From contig NC_083383.1 of NCBI RefSeq assembly GCF_031755915.1, positions 27,589,001-27,653,000 of the forward strand: a stretch of DNA of 64,000 nucleotides. Direction: 5' to 3'. Shown here one piece after another: positions 22,726 through 34,078 of the stretch. The position numbers and the translations under genes are program-made. A model generated the notes under the pieces. The model worked only from the letters and a program-made list of their open reading frames with translations, searched no databases and was not told the origin of the DNA. This DNA comes from Ziziphus jujuba (taxonomy: Eukaryota > Streptophyta > Magnoliopsida > Rosales > Rhamnaceae). Numbering within the stretch: position 1 is the stretch's first letter; each line of letters starts with the position of its first letter.

Positions 22726-25427
22726 TATATATATCTATATATATATATATATATATATAAGGTTTCAATTCGAAGGAACAACAAAATTAATTTTACATTC
22801 AAATGCTAAATGAAGCAACAAGAGAATAAAGATGGCAGTCAAATATACATTTAGAAAACTTTCTTAATTTATTGTTCTCCTTCTTTTGGGTTTATAACAA
22901 CTCAATAGGAACTTTTCTTTTTATTCTTGATATAAAATGTAAAATATAGGGGTAATGCATTATATCCTATAGTAATTTTTTGCACTTAACGCTACATTTC
23001 TTTTCAGTAAAAGTCTTCCAAGTGGTGGATGAACTCGTTCGAGCATGATTAAGTCTCCAACCAAAGCAATGATGAGACTTGAACCTTTGTGCTCTTGGTT
23101 AAAGTCCAAGTTCCTAATCGATCCATATGTATTTTCTTTTCCTCTCTTTTCTTTTCTTCTTATTTTTTTTATTTTTTTTTATGTTATACAAATTGGGAAA
23201 AAAAAATTTCCTTCTTATAACTTCCTTTTTTTTTTTTTTAAATTTATTTCAATCATATAATTTATTTTTTTCTAATCATTAAAGTTAGCGATACTGGTCA
23301 TATACACTGCATAACAAAAAAATAATAAAAAAGAATAAAAAAATTTGTAAAGTTATTAAACTATTCATTAAATTCATTTGTTGAAATATATTATTGGATT
23401 GAACTAATAGAAAAATAGTCGTTTACCAAATAAAATATGATAGGTTTCTGTAGTTTAGAGAGCAAAATATCAAATATGTTATAATTCAAGAATGAAATGT
23501 AACTACCATAAAATGTACAATTCTTTTTTGAAGCACATAAATTTCCATAAAAAGAAAAAAAAAAAAAAGAAAAGAAAAAAAGAAGCACATGAATTTAATT
23601 ACTTCATTCCATTGGTGAGTGTCATTAACAACTCATAAATGTGTAAATGTTGGTAAACCTAGCTATCAATGAAGCATTTTTTTGAATTTTATTTTTGTTT
23701 TAAGTGATCCTTACTTACTAATTAGGTTGCTAATTTTTGGCTCTCTGCTTATAAGTTGGATTTCTACAGAGAAAATTAAGAGCTTGGCTTGTACCTAATC
23801 AAAACATTTATATAAGTCAAGGGTAGGTAAAAGAAAATAAAAAAGCATCAATTCAGTTATTTATGTATATTTTGTTTACTTTTTCCTTTTAATATTGTAG
23901 CAAAGGTGTTGAATATCGTTACTTAGATCAGATTTTATTGGATTCTATTATGTTACATATATAAGATTTACTTCTTTTCCAAATTGTATTCGCCAAATAG
24001 GGAAATCCAAGACCATTAGTAAAATTGATGTATATTTTTCTTCAAATCAAACAATAATTGTAAAATATTATATATCTTCATGGCATATCATCTAGAAATA
24101 TATATTATCTACCTTTTTCCATAGAATAAGAAAAAATCATTTACGCTTGCAATCCAGTTTGGAAATTTATAATATTTTTGCATCTCTTACAAGCCTTTTG
24201 TGTACAATATAAAACTTGGCTAGTTAAATATTTTCAAATTATCTTATGTTTCTCATTTTCCCCCAAATTAATTAAACAGCAAATTTAATTGCTCTCCTAA
24301 TTTATGTATATCTATCAAATAATTAATTATTTTAGTACTCATGCAGTTATATTAGACGAATTAATTTTGCTTCTTCTTTTATTCTCTTTTTCTTTATGCA
24401 ACATTTTTTTAAAATTTTTTATTAGTAATAATTTCTTTTGTTTAACATGAATTCAATAAAGTTAGTCATGTATATATCTCCTAAGCATAGAATAAAATAG
24501 AGCATATAAATAGTTTGATTATTATTATTTTTTAACATATACAGTTATATAATATATTTCAATTAGACATCGGAAAGATATAATGTTTTAACATCGGGTA
24601 TTTCTTTATCAACTATTGGATTGCATCAAGATTTAGAATTTAAACTTTAAAAAGTAGTGAATATGGGTTCATTGATATGCTAAAATCCTATTTAAAGAAA
24701 ACAGACTCTGTCAAACTTGACGATTAATAAATACAAGTTTAAATCCTAAAAATAAAAATCCTAATGTTAATTTTGATATTAGAAAGCAGATTTAAACCCG
24801 ACTATATATACATATATGTAGATAGTTGAGTTGTATGTGGTGATAATAAATTACTTGTAAATTTTTAAGGACAATAAACTATGAGGATATATTGCTTTAG
24901 TTATTATTGTTTTATATTTCGGATCAAAAATAGTTTTGGGTATTATAAGCAGTCACAATGCTACTAGTCTTTCGGTTTCTTACACTACAATAATTAAGAG
25001 TTGGACATGCATAATCCAAAATACTGGAAAAATGGAATTTTACAATTTCAAATCCCATTTTAAAGTAATTCTAAAATCAATTCCTAACATTTTCAAAATT
25101 ACAGAAAAATGTATGAAAGATTTACTTTTCAATGTTTCACCAAAAAAGATTTACTTTTCAATATTATTTTTTTGATAACGTTTGATATACTTACTTCATT
25201 ATAACTTCAAAGATGGACCATGATAGTTTGGACCTTGAATTCTACTTCTTTTAAGGGTTACTGTAGCCCTTTTAAATATTTGGGTTTATATACTCAAACT
25301 TTTGGGTCTAGAAACATTATTTATTTTTTGTGTTTTCAGTTTTAACATCATTTCTTTCAATTTCCCTTTCTTATCAAAATATTGACCTCCTTTGAACTTT
25401 AGCTCAAATTGCACACGTAGTGCTAAA

Positions 25428-25430
<3 letters not shown>
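17930..25430. other. Long AT-rich intergenic region
   Basis: After the patellin 3' untranslated region (17727 to about 17930) I find no frame with a recognisable domain, codon pattern or splice structure. Short frames (for example near 18600-19095) are hydrophobic and low in complexity and look random. Several (TA)n tracts occur (18167-18190, 18403-18421, 21703-21722, 22700-22759). The stretch at 22480-22680 is less AT-rich but shows nothing I recognise. Confidence 0.6.
22700..22759. repeat. Compound (TA)n/(TATC) microsatellite
   Basis: About 60 bp of TA units broken twice by TATCTA. Confidence 0.9.
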
Positions 25431-25469
<39 letters not shown>

Positions 25470-25470
25470 T

Positions 25471-25616
25471 AGTTCTACGATGCGGACCGTCCGGATGGGA
25501 ACTGCACCAAAAGCCGACGCTTTTTGAACACAGCGTACACAACAAAACCAATGTTTTTTTTTCAAAAAGCGTTGACTTTTGGTGCGATCCGCATGTGGAT
25601 GGTTTGCATTGTAGAA
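25471..25616. mobile_element. Palindromic MITE, copy 1, in a TA tract
   Basis: About 57-bp terminal inverted repeats: the left arm begins AGTTCTACGATGCGGACCG and ends GACGCTTTTTGAA near 25529; the right arm is its inverse, starting TTCAAAAAGCGTTGAC at 25561 and ending at TGTAGAAT. The loop is only about 30 bp. TA microsatellites sit on both sides (25437-25460 and 25622-25647), suggesting insertion into a TA tract. Because it is a near-palindrome, both strands give similar spurious frames. No transposase. Confidence 0.8.
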
Positions 25617-25754
25617 TATCCATATATATATATATATATATATATATCAGTTTTTATATGGTAAAAAATTTATGGAGAGGAATTGTGAGTGATAGCACAG
25701 CTGTAACAATTTTATATTTTTTGTGATTTGATGACTATGGGTAATTGTTCCTCA

Positions 25755-26016
25755 TTAAAAGAAAAATAGAAAATAGAAAAATATAAAAAGAGGGTCTATC
25801 ACACTGAAATGAGTGCTACAATTGATATTCACCAGTTCACAAATATATATACACACACAGTACAACATACCACTCTGACTATGTATGGAAATACAATCGA
25901 CAAATATGGCAAGCTATGAATACAATCGACAAATATGGCAAGCTATGTTAGTGAGCTATGTGACTATCACGTTAAATATGGCAAGCTGTATTAGTGAGCT
26001 ATGTGACTATTACGTT
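25755..26016 (-). repeat. 3' LTR of copia element A, with internal duplications
   Basis: Matches 33876-34078. It contains two extra tandem duplications: a 29-bp unit (ATACAATCGACAAATATGGC at 25891 and 25920) and a 43-bp unit (AAATATGGCAAGCT at 25931 and 25974) that the other LTR lacks. Confidence 0.75.
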
Positions 26017-27908
26017 ACCTTTGACAAGTTGCCGAAATAGAAAGATATGAAAGATGCAAAAATTGTTTTCCTTTAGATAACGACTTATTTATCCTAACAT
26101 TCCTCAGAAAGCTCAAAGGAGATTCTTTCAAGTTGAGCTTGGACCTTAGATGGATAAATCTTGTACTAGGTAGTGTATTTGTCAAGATGTCTTCTATACG
26201 ATCAAAGGAAGGGACAAATTGGACTTCTAATCTATTTTGAAGGATACGATCATCAACAAAATGCAATTTACTTTAAGGTGCTTAATTCTTGCATGTAATA
26301 CAAGATTAGTAGCAAGATGTCTTGCACTCATATTGTCACACCAAAAAATTGGCATTTAAGATAGCTTTACATGTAATTCTTGAATGAGTGATTGAAGCCA
26401 TATAACTTTAGTAGCAGCATTAGGTAATGCTTGATATTCTAACTCTGTGCTATATTGAGCAACAACAGGGTTGCTTTTTTGAAGAGCAAGAAATGAGATT
26501 ATCTCCAAGACAAATGCAATATCTCCCCTCTTGATCTCCTATCCTCAAGCTTGATACACAATCAGCATTGGTATAGCCAGATAGATGTTGATGAGAGGAA
26601 GGTTGAATATCTAGGCCAAGGTGCAAGGTGCCTTTCAAATAACAAAGAATCCTCATACATGCAGTCCAATGAGCAATGGTGGGTCATTGCATGAGTTAGC
26701 TTAACTTATTCACAATGAATGACAACTTTAGATGTGTGAGAGATAGGTATTGTAAGGAACCTATTGTGTTGTGCTAGAGCTAAACATCTTTGAATGGTTA
26801 GCTAATGTCTTTGCTGAGTTGAATTATGGAACACGTCGGTCTAGGGTTAGTTTGGGATCCATCCATTTGGGCTTGTTTAAGAAGCTCAGTAATATACTTG
26901 GTTTGAGTGAGATGAAAACCTATGGCATCACAAACAGCCTCTATGCCCAGGAAAAATGACATGGGACCCAAATCTTTAAGTGAAATTTTTTTATTGGATT
27001 ATGAGATGAAAATATTTACTAAGCTAGCGTTAATTCTAGTTACCCAAATATCATCCACATAGATGAGCACCCATAAAAATTCGACCTTTGTGTAGAGAAA
27101 GAACAACAAGCTATCCTGTTAAAATTTATAAAAGCCCCATTTATAAAGGGTAGCACATAATTGATCATACCAAGCTTTGGGTGCTTGATTAAAGCCATAG
27201 AGACTTCTGAAGTTTACAAATGTAATTGGATTTGGTAACATGAACGAACCCTGGTGCTTATGTTATATAAACATTATTTTAGAACTCCATTTAAAATCAT
27301 GTTGTTGACATCAACTTGTCTAATGGGTTAATTGTGAGACACGACAAGAGAAAGAATAACTTTGATTGTAGATGGTTTAATAACTAGGTTAAATGTCTTT
27401 GTAAAGTGAATTCTTCAAGTTTGATGAAAGCCTTTGGCTACAAGTCTTGCATTGTACTTGTGAATAGAACCATCATATAATTTAAAAGCCCATTTATTTC
27501 GTACCACATTCTTTTGGGATCAGGTTGTGCAAGAATCCAAGTTTTATTCCTCATGAGTGCTAGATATTCTTCATTCATAGTCGTAACCCATGGTGGTGAA
27601 GATAATGCCTTAGCATTAGTTATGGTTCTTCTTGAATAAAAGAGACAATTTCACACAAAAATATCTTATTTTTAAAAATACCTTTTTGGGACCTAGTGAC
27701 CGTGGGATGAGTGGACTTAGGTTGTGGTAATGACAGATAAACATGAAGTTCAATATTAGGTAGATTTTGGCTATCATGATGCATTTAGGAACTTGGCACA
27801 TGTTGTTTGTCATCACAGTTTGACTTGAACTTTTCAAGTGAGGAAGTGATGGGTATAGATTGAGGATTAGATTGAGGTGTAATAGGAATTGGATTGGAGG
27901 TAGACCTA
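26015..27908 (-). pseudogene. Copia A pol, reverse transcriptase and RNase H part
   Basis: Minus-strand frames give copia motifs in order: a TRSQKGIFK-like linker (near 27660), LYGFNQAPKAWYDQL (near 27190), YVDDI (near 27055), RILCYLKGTLHLGL and HLSGYTNADC (26640-26560), SSKKQP (26470) and the RNase H end LTNTLPSTRFIHLRSKL (near 26130-26190). Numerous stops and shifts. It is separated from its 5' half by the nested LTR. Confidence 0.85.
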
Positions 27909-30194
27909 ATGATAGGATTCGACCTAAGAACCCTTCTAGGACTTCGGGGTGGCCCCACCTAAGAAAGTCCCATTGACCAACTTTTAAGGGAAAGCTTAGT
28001 GAATCTTTACCCTAACCATGGACAACATACATATTTAATATAAAAATAATATCTCAATATACAAAAAATAGAGCTACAACAACATGCAAGTCCACATCTA
28101 CTATCAACAGTTATAACTAGTCATACTGTAGGCCATTCTACACATATATACTAGGCTATTACTATGTCTATACTTTATATAAGAGTATTCCAAGATAAAT
28201 ATAAATATAGGTAATATAGATGATCTGAACAAATATAGAAAGATAAAGACAAAACAAGAAAAGATAAGGTATTGCCATAGTTGTGAAAAACTATGCAAAT
28301 GATAAGAAATGTGCAATATAGACTATTCGCTAACTGCCTGAACTTAAGAGAACAAATTTAAAATAGTAAAAGGTGAAAGAAAGATATTCCATGAGTGACA
28401 TAGTACAATAGGAATTATGTTTTATTTTTGTAAACCTTTCTCTTAAGACATCTCATTCCATTATTTTGAAAAGTTCCCTTTTTAAAATTCATTTTACGAA
28501 ACCCAATCTATAACCCAAATCAATATCATAAAATCGGTGCTTAAATATAATAAATCAATAGCCATTAAATCATCATAAAACATATCAATCATAACTAAAT
28601 ATTGGGCATAAGATAATATAAATATAATTGCACAAAATAATTGTGGGAAGTCAAATATGATAGGAAACCAATAATGTACTCTGAAAAACAAATGATGTAC
28701 CATATGATATATCTAGTGCTGCGAAGTAGTGCACGACAACATAGAGCACCACAAAACAATAATGGAAGAGAAATAGAAATAGAAAGCATGAGGTGAACCA
28801 ATCTTACAACCCTTAACATCCTAAAGGCATCGTGGCAAGACTTAAACCATATATCAATAGAATATTCAAACCATTTATGTATTGTCCTAATATGCCTAAC
28901 ATATTTTAAAATATAAACTACTCATGAAACAGCTGATGATCATTCTTGCTTCTTTGCAGGGTAGCCTTCAAGCACAGTACATATGCTTATAATATAATAC
29001 AATATTCCTCAAAATTTAAAAATCGACCAGAAAATATTGGTGTGTACCAAATACCTTAAAAAAATTATACAACGATATACATTGGACACCAAATGGTCCA
29101 ATTATACTACAAACCCTTTGAATGTGATACCCAAAATTGGGTTTTTCACTTGAAGGTCAATTTTATGAACCAAAAAAAAAAAAAAAAAAATCTTTCCAAA
29201 GTTTCCTGTTAACATCTAATTACACAAAATCAACTCCAATTTGGTCTTAAGTTGTCGCAACATAGTTTAATTTTATCCTATAATTAACAAATTGATCCAA
29301 AAATGGAAATATATTCAAACGATGTCCAAAATTCACAAATTATATTTTGCTGAAAATGCATTTGTGTATTCATTTTAGTCCAAAAGTCTCACCAATGGCC
29401 ATAGAACATGCGAAAATTTTGGTTAAATTTGATGTTGATGAATCTTTCAAACCATGAAGAATTTTGATAAATGGAGATTGAATTTGAGCTAAAAGGGTTT
29501 GATTAGGGGTGGAGAGAGGTATGGGTTAAGTTAGATTGGCTAAAAAATGGCCAAATCATCGAAAAAGGAACTGAGACCATCGCTGACGTCGGAGGCTTGA
29601 ATTAAGCACGATCGACTAAGGTTCCGACTAAAATTCTTATGGCTGGCCAGTGACGATGTGGTCCCTAGTCATCCAATGCATCTGGTAGTTGGTGGCAGAA
29701 AAAGTGTTCAATCATTATTGAGCTGGTTTGTATAGGAAATGGGTCATCGCTCAGTCCATGAGTGATAGGGGTCTATAGGGGTTTTAGTGACTTATTGGAT
29801 ATTTTTACAATTCTTTAATGAAGGCACACTCCCTAAAGCATACATGAAACTTCTTAGAACCATAACTTTCCAACTGTAACTCGAAATGAAACATGCCATG
29901 TGACAACGAATGTGGGTAGGTGCAAGAGGCACTAGAAAGCTACCAAGTGTCAAATCCCACATCATTTAGGAGTGGAATGGGGGATAAAATTAAATATAAT
30001 GGTAATTACTCTCATAACGCCAAGATTCTTTCAGAGCAGTTATGTGATGACTAGTATAGGTGAGTGTGGGGCACTGGCACGAAACATGTTATCCAATCCC
30101 ATATTGTTTGGGTTAAATAAAGGGATGATTCAAATGTAATGATAGTCACTCTTAAAACGCCAAGGCTTTTTCAGAGTAGTGGGCTTCAAGATTC

Positions 30195-30256
30195 AAAAGA
30201 ACTCCAAAGTTAAGCTTGTTCAGGAGAGACTAATCTTAGGATAGGTGATCTCCTGG
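30195..30256 (+). other. 5S rRNA-like segment 1 (in Cassandra LTR)
   Basis: GAACTCCAAAGTTAAGC and AGGATAGGTGATCTCCTGG match the 3' half of plant 5S rRNA, including the region of the internal RNA polymerase III promoter. It is diverged and not a ribosomal gene. Confidence 0.8.
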
Positions 30257-30289
30257 ATAGGTCAGCCAGTGAAGGTGGGGTGTTATAAA

Positions 30290-30302
30290 TGGTATCAAAG
30301 CC
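30290..30302 (+). other. Initiator-Met tRNA primer-binding site 1 (Cassandra)
   Basis: TGGTATCAAAGCC follows an LTR end GGTGTTATAA; the standard plant site is TGGTATCAGAGC. Confidence 0.8.
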
Positions 30303-30510
30303 TGTACTTGGTCAGAAATAAGCCAATGAGGACCCTGAGCCCTAACGGGATGGATTATGACAACCAGTGTGGGTGGATACGAGGCACTGCCAGACTACAT
30401 GGTATCCAATCCCATATCATCTTGGTGTAGATAAGGGGATGATTCAAATGTAATGATAGTCACTTTCATAATGTCAAGTCTTTTTTTAAAAGGGTTGGCT
30501 TTTGGGTTTG

Positions 30511-30573
30511 AAAGAATCCAAAAGTTAAGCATGCTCAGATAAAAGCAATCATAGAATGGGTGACCTCCTGGGA
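30511..30573 (+). other. 5S rRNA-like segment 2 (in Cassandra LTR)
   Basis: AAAAGTTAAGCATGCTCAG and GAATGGGTGACCTCCTGGGA; the second block is almost the plant 5S sequence. Confidence 0.8.
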
Positions 30574-30683
30574 TGCTTTGAAAAAAAAAACCCATACCGA
30601 ATGCGGTGGTTAAATTGGAGACAATATTGACAAAGAGTGACAAGTCCGCTAGTGGCAGATGTCATAGGTTGGCTTCAGTGTCT

Positions 30684-30743
30684 AAAAGAACTTTGCAATT
30701 AAGTGTGCTTTAGAGGAAGGATGAGTGACCTCTTAAGAAGTCT
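30684..30743 (+). other. 5S rRNA-like segment 3 (extra LTR 3' half)
   Basis: AAGAACTTTGCAATTAAGTGTG and ATGAGTGACCTCTTAAGAAG; more diverged than the others. Confidence 0.65.
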
Positions 30744-30809
30744 GAACAAAATTGTGGATAATATCAACAAAGACTAATAGGTCCATTAGTAGAGGTAAGG
30801 TGTTACATA

Positions 30810-30822
30810 TGGTATCAAAGTC
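30810..30822 (+). other. Initiator-Met tRNA primer-binding site 2 (Cassandra)
   Basis: TGGTATCAAAGTC directly follows an LTR end GGTGTTACATA. Confidence 0.8.
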
Positions 30823-31031
30823 TGTATCTAGCCAAAAGTGTGCCAACGAGGATGCTAAGCCCCAAATGAGTAGATTATTAGGACCAGTGTGGGCGAGTGT
30901 AAGAGGTATTAGCAGCTTACTTGGTGTCTAATCTCACATGGTCTGGGTGTAAAATTAGGGATAGTTTAAATGTAATGATAGATAATCCCATAATACTGAG
31001 GCTTTTGTCATAGCAATTAGCTTTAGTGTTC

Positions 31032-31090
31032 GAAAGAACTCTTTAGTTAAGCATGCTCAAGTAGGACTATGGGTGACCTCTTGGAAAGCC
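31032..31090 (+). other. 5S rRNA-like segment 4 (in Cassandra LTR)
   Basis: GAAAGAACTCTTTAGTTAAGC and ATGGGTGACCTCTTGGAAAG, with a small deletion between the blocks. Confidence 0.75.
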
Positions 31091-31401
31091 TGAACAAAAA
31101 ATCCCATATCGAGTGTGGTGGCTAAATTAGAAGCAAAGTAGAGAGTGATGGATTTGCTATTGGAGGTAGGCATTACTTGCCGCTAGTTTATAAATTCATA
31201 TCAACAAGCTTTATGCAATGACATACCAGTCAAACCAAAATCTTGTCAATACAAAAGTTCAAACCTAGGACATGCAAATGATCCAGCTAGTCAAACTTGG
31301 CCAAAATTTCAAAATTTAGGTATTCATCAGGAAATTCAGATAATTATTAGGACGGGGTGTAAATTTCAAAATTCAAGCATTTATCGTGATAGGGTATTAC
31401 A

Positions 31402-33510
31402 ATTGAAGAGATTGAGACATGTTGGAATGATTTTTATGTTTATCAGGTTTGTGAGTGGGATGGGGAGACATGTCTTTGAATAAGAATGCATTGCCTTCTG
31501 ATGATATGTCCAGAGATGAGGAGATACCATGCATTGCATTGCCATTAGTGGGTTGTACATCATGAGTTAACCATTTGTCATCTATTTGGAAAGAAAAACT
31601 AGAATAAAATACTCATTAGATTACTGTGAGAGTTCAATATTATTTTTGCAATAAGGGAAAGAATTATCATCGAACACAATATTAAAGTTAATGCAAAATT
31701 TTCCATTTGTCATGCTAAAACATAATATCCTTCATGACTTGAAGTATACTAAAGAAAGACAACTTTTAGAGTGAAATGAGAATTTCTTAGTATGATATGG
31801 TCTCAAGAAAGGATAGTATTCACACCAAAGGTTTTTAAGAAAGTAAAATCAAAATTCCTCTTAAAAATTTTTTGACATGGAGATTTAAAATTGAGAACCT
31901 TTGTTGGCAACCTGTTTATAGAAATGCTGTTGTTGCACATGCATGCCACAAAAATTTTAAAGTTAATGAATTGTTAGCTAATAGTGAGAGTGCAATTTCA
32001 GTAACGTGTATGTGTTTTCTCTCCACTCTACCATTTTAATTATTTGTGTATGGGTAGGAGTGTTGAAAAACAATTCCAAAGTAACAAAAATTACTTTGAA
32101 GAGGTTTAAACTCTCCATCCCAGCATGATTGAAATTTTTTAATTTTAGTATGCAATTGATTTTCAGCCATATTTTTAAAATTCAAAGATGTTTGTGTCAC
32201 TTCAAACTTAAGTTTCATAAGTTATGCCCATGTGAACCTAGAATAATCATCTACAAAAGTAATGTAGTATCTGTAACTTTGATTGCAAAAAGTTGAGGTA
32301 GGTCTCCACACATTTGAAGGTATGAGTTCTAAAGGAAAACTACTTTTAGTAGATGAAAGGGAAGCACACTAGTGATGAGCCTTGCCTAACTAACATGTCT
32401 CACAAAAATTATTCTCAAAATATAAAATAGATACCTTATTACATTATTTAGCAACATGACTTAAAATAGACAAAGATAGGTGGCCTAATATAAGGTGCCA
32501 CAACTTATTTAATGACAAAATGGAACTCAAATTTTGGAAACTATTTGACTTTGTCTTTGAAGTGTCAATAATGGTGAATGGCTGACCATTAGTTAATGTC
32601 ACCACGTACAACCTGTTCTTATGCATGCCTTGCATAAGTATTCTCCTCGTAGCTTTGTCTTTCATATACACTAATTATTGTCAAATTCAACAATAACATA
32701 TATTATCTGAGGTGATTATAGAAATACTTGACAAATTTCTTTTAATTTAAGGATGAACTTAAAAATGAAAAGCTAGTTTTGTGAATTCTCAAACCTTGAC
32801 CATTGCCTACTATGAGTTTTTCACCACCGTTATATTCATTTTGATTATGGATGTTTGCTTGCTCACTATGACATGTTTGGTGGCTCTAGTATCCATTATC
32901 CAATATGGACGAGAAACCAAATCAAGAGATACATAATATGACGTTGTGTCCTGGTTATTAGGTGGCAATTCATGATAGTTTTAATCAAACCTATGAAAGC
33001 ATCTTCTTGTGGTATGTCTTGGTGTTATACACAATTGATAAAAGAGTTTTGGACTAGATCTACCACCTCCTCTCCCACGACCATGACCCCCTCTTATACC
33101 ATCCCTACCCATGCCATCTTTTAATTCCATTGTTTTGAACATCTATTTTCTTTGAACAATTATTCTTGTATGCTAAGTGGGCTGAAGGTGTGCTCCTTTA
33201 GGTTGCACTCTAAATTTGTATTTCTTAAGCAAGAAGTAGGCCTGCACTTCTTCAATGTCTAAAGGTATAGGTTGTGAATTAATATTAGTAACTAAAGCAG
33301 CATATTCTAAAGAAATACCTTGTAAGACAAACATTATGAAATCATCTTCAGATACTAATGCTCCTGACAAAGCCAGGTTGTTTGCTATTTCTTTAATTTT
33401 GAGAAATATGTTGCCATTGATAGTGAGTCCTTCTTGGTTAACGTGATTTAAAGCTTCAACTGTATGAGTTTTGTCCTGTACTGAATTCAATTGAAAGGAC
33501 ATCGAACATT
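31402..33510 (-). pseudogene. Copia A gag, pre-integrase and integrase part
   Basis: On the minus strand, 33502-33173 gives a gag-like segment (VLQGISLEYAALVTNINSQ), 32671-32444 a pre-integrase segment (LWHLILGHLSLSILSHVAK), and the following 900 bp broken integrase frames. At 31563-31402 comes the proline-rich linker that precedes reverse transcriptase, cut off by the nested LTR. Many stops. Confidence 0.8.
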
Positions 33511-33862
33511 TAGATATTGGGGTTTGTAACTATGACGTAATTCCAAAGTGCATTCATCCTAATAAGGCATTGTCCAATCTTCACCACAAACTATATTCTT
33601 GGTTTGGAACCGCTTGAGAACTCGAATTGTTTCCTGTTTGGCCATTTGATAGTTTTTGAATCAGTTTCAATGGTGGCTATATGTCACCATTAATAAAGCC
33701 TTCTAGGTTGTTTGCTACAATTGTTGGTTGTATTTGTCAACCCAGATCAAGTAATTGTTCATTCTAAGCTTGAGTAAAAAATTGTACGTTGGCAAACTTA
33801 CTTGGATGAGTTATGGAATTGGTGAGTTTATAGGCATGATAGCCATGACGTTAGTCAATTAT

Positions 33863-33875
33863 GGCTCTGATATCA
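33863..33875 (-). other. Primer-binding site of copia element A
   Basis: On the minus strand TGATATCAGAGCC, one base off the initiator-Met tRNA site, directly inside the 5' LTR. It fixes the inner edge of that LTR at 33876. Confidence 0.8.
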
Positions 33876-34078
33876 TGAAAGGGAAAATAGAAAATAAGAA
33901 ATATAAAAGAAAGTGTATACTAAATGAATGCTAAAATTCATATTCACTGATACATAATATATATACACAATACAAGATAGTAAAATATACATACACAATA
34001 CAAGATACTACCCTAACTATGTATGGAAATACAATCAACAGATATGGCAAGCTATACTAGTAAGATAAGTGACTATTG
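33876..34078 (-). repeat. 5' LTR of copia element A
   Basis: Pairs with 25755-26016. Its right end abuts the start of LTR copy L2, so the outermost bases may be lost. Confidence 0.75.

Larger units (their letters stand above)
29907..31178 (+). mobile_element. Rearranged Cassandra-type TRIM multimer carrying 5S rRNA-like segments
   Basis: A unit of about 310-340 bp (ACCAGTGTGGGYGAGTG, then GAGGCACTAGCA, ATGGTATCCAATCCCA, GGATGATTCAAATGTAATGA, a 5S-like part, CCCATATCGAGTGYGGTGGC, GGTAGGGTGTTACA) recurs as: a truncated copy 29907-30042, an LTR 30043-30289 with about 85 bp missing near its end, an internal part with primer site 30290-30355, an LTR 30356-30668, an extra 3' half 30669-30808, a second internal part 30809-30876, and an LTR 30877-31178. 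This is the organisation of Cassandra, terminal-repeat retrotransposons in miniature whose LTRs carry 5S rRNA. No coding capacity. Divergence among copies shows age. Confidence 0.85.
27910..31401 (+). mobile_element. Long LTR copy L1 nested in copia A
   Basis: Starts TGATAGGATTCGACCTAAG, like copy L2 (TGATAGGACTTG at 34077), and ends GGGTATTACA. Shared family landmarks include CTAACTGCCTGAACTTAAG (28329), CCTTAGCATCCTAAAG (28810), TTTGCAGGGTAGCCTTCAAG (28956) and the AAACCCTTTGAATGTGATAC-like block (29112). The left flank reads as copia linker and the right flank (31402 onwards) resumes copia, so it is an insertion. No matching 5-bp target duplication could be seen. It contains the Cassandra multimer at 29907-31178. 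Confidence 0.75.
25755..34078 (-). mobile_element. Decayed Ty1/copia element A, split by a nested LTR
   Basis: Read leftward: 5' LTR (33876-34078), primer site, gag, integrase, then, after an unrelated 3.5-kb insert at 27910-31401, reverse transcriptase, RNase H and the 3' LTR (25755 to about 26016). The two LTRs match clearly (for example TATGTATGGAAATACAATC at 25881 and 34020). The order gag, integrase, reverse transcriptase is that of copia. Many stops and frameshifts show that it is dead. The exact outer edges, especially on the right where another LTR starts at 34077, are uncertain. Confidence 0.85.

Noticed and set aside
25423..25726. Overlapping frames on both strands with similar protein sequence
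   Set aside because: Explained by the palindromic MITE; both frames are read from its inverted arms.
30195..31090. A genuine 5S rRNA gene cluster
   Set aside because: Only the 3' half of 5S is recognisable in each segment, all copies are diverged, and each lies within an LTR-like unit next to a tRNA primer site. Cassandra explains this better.
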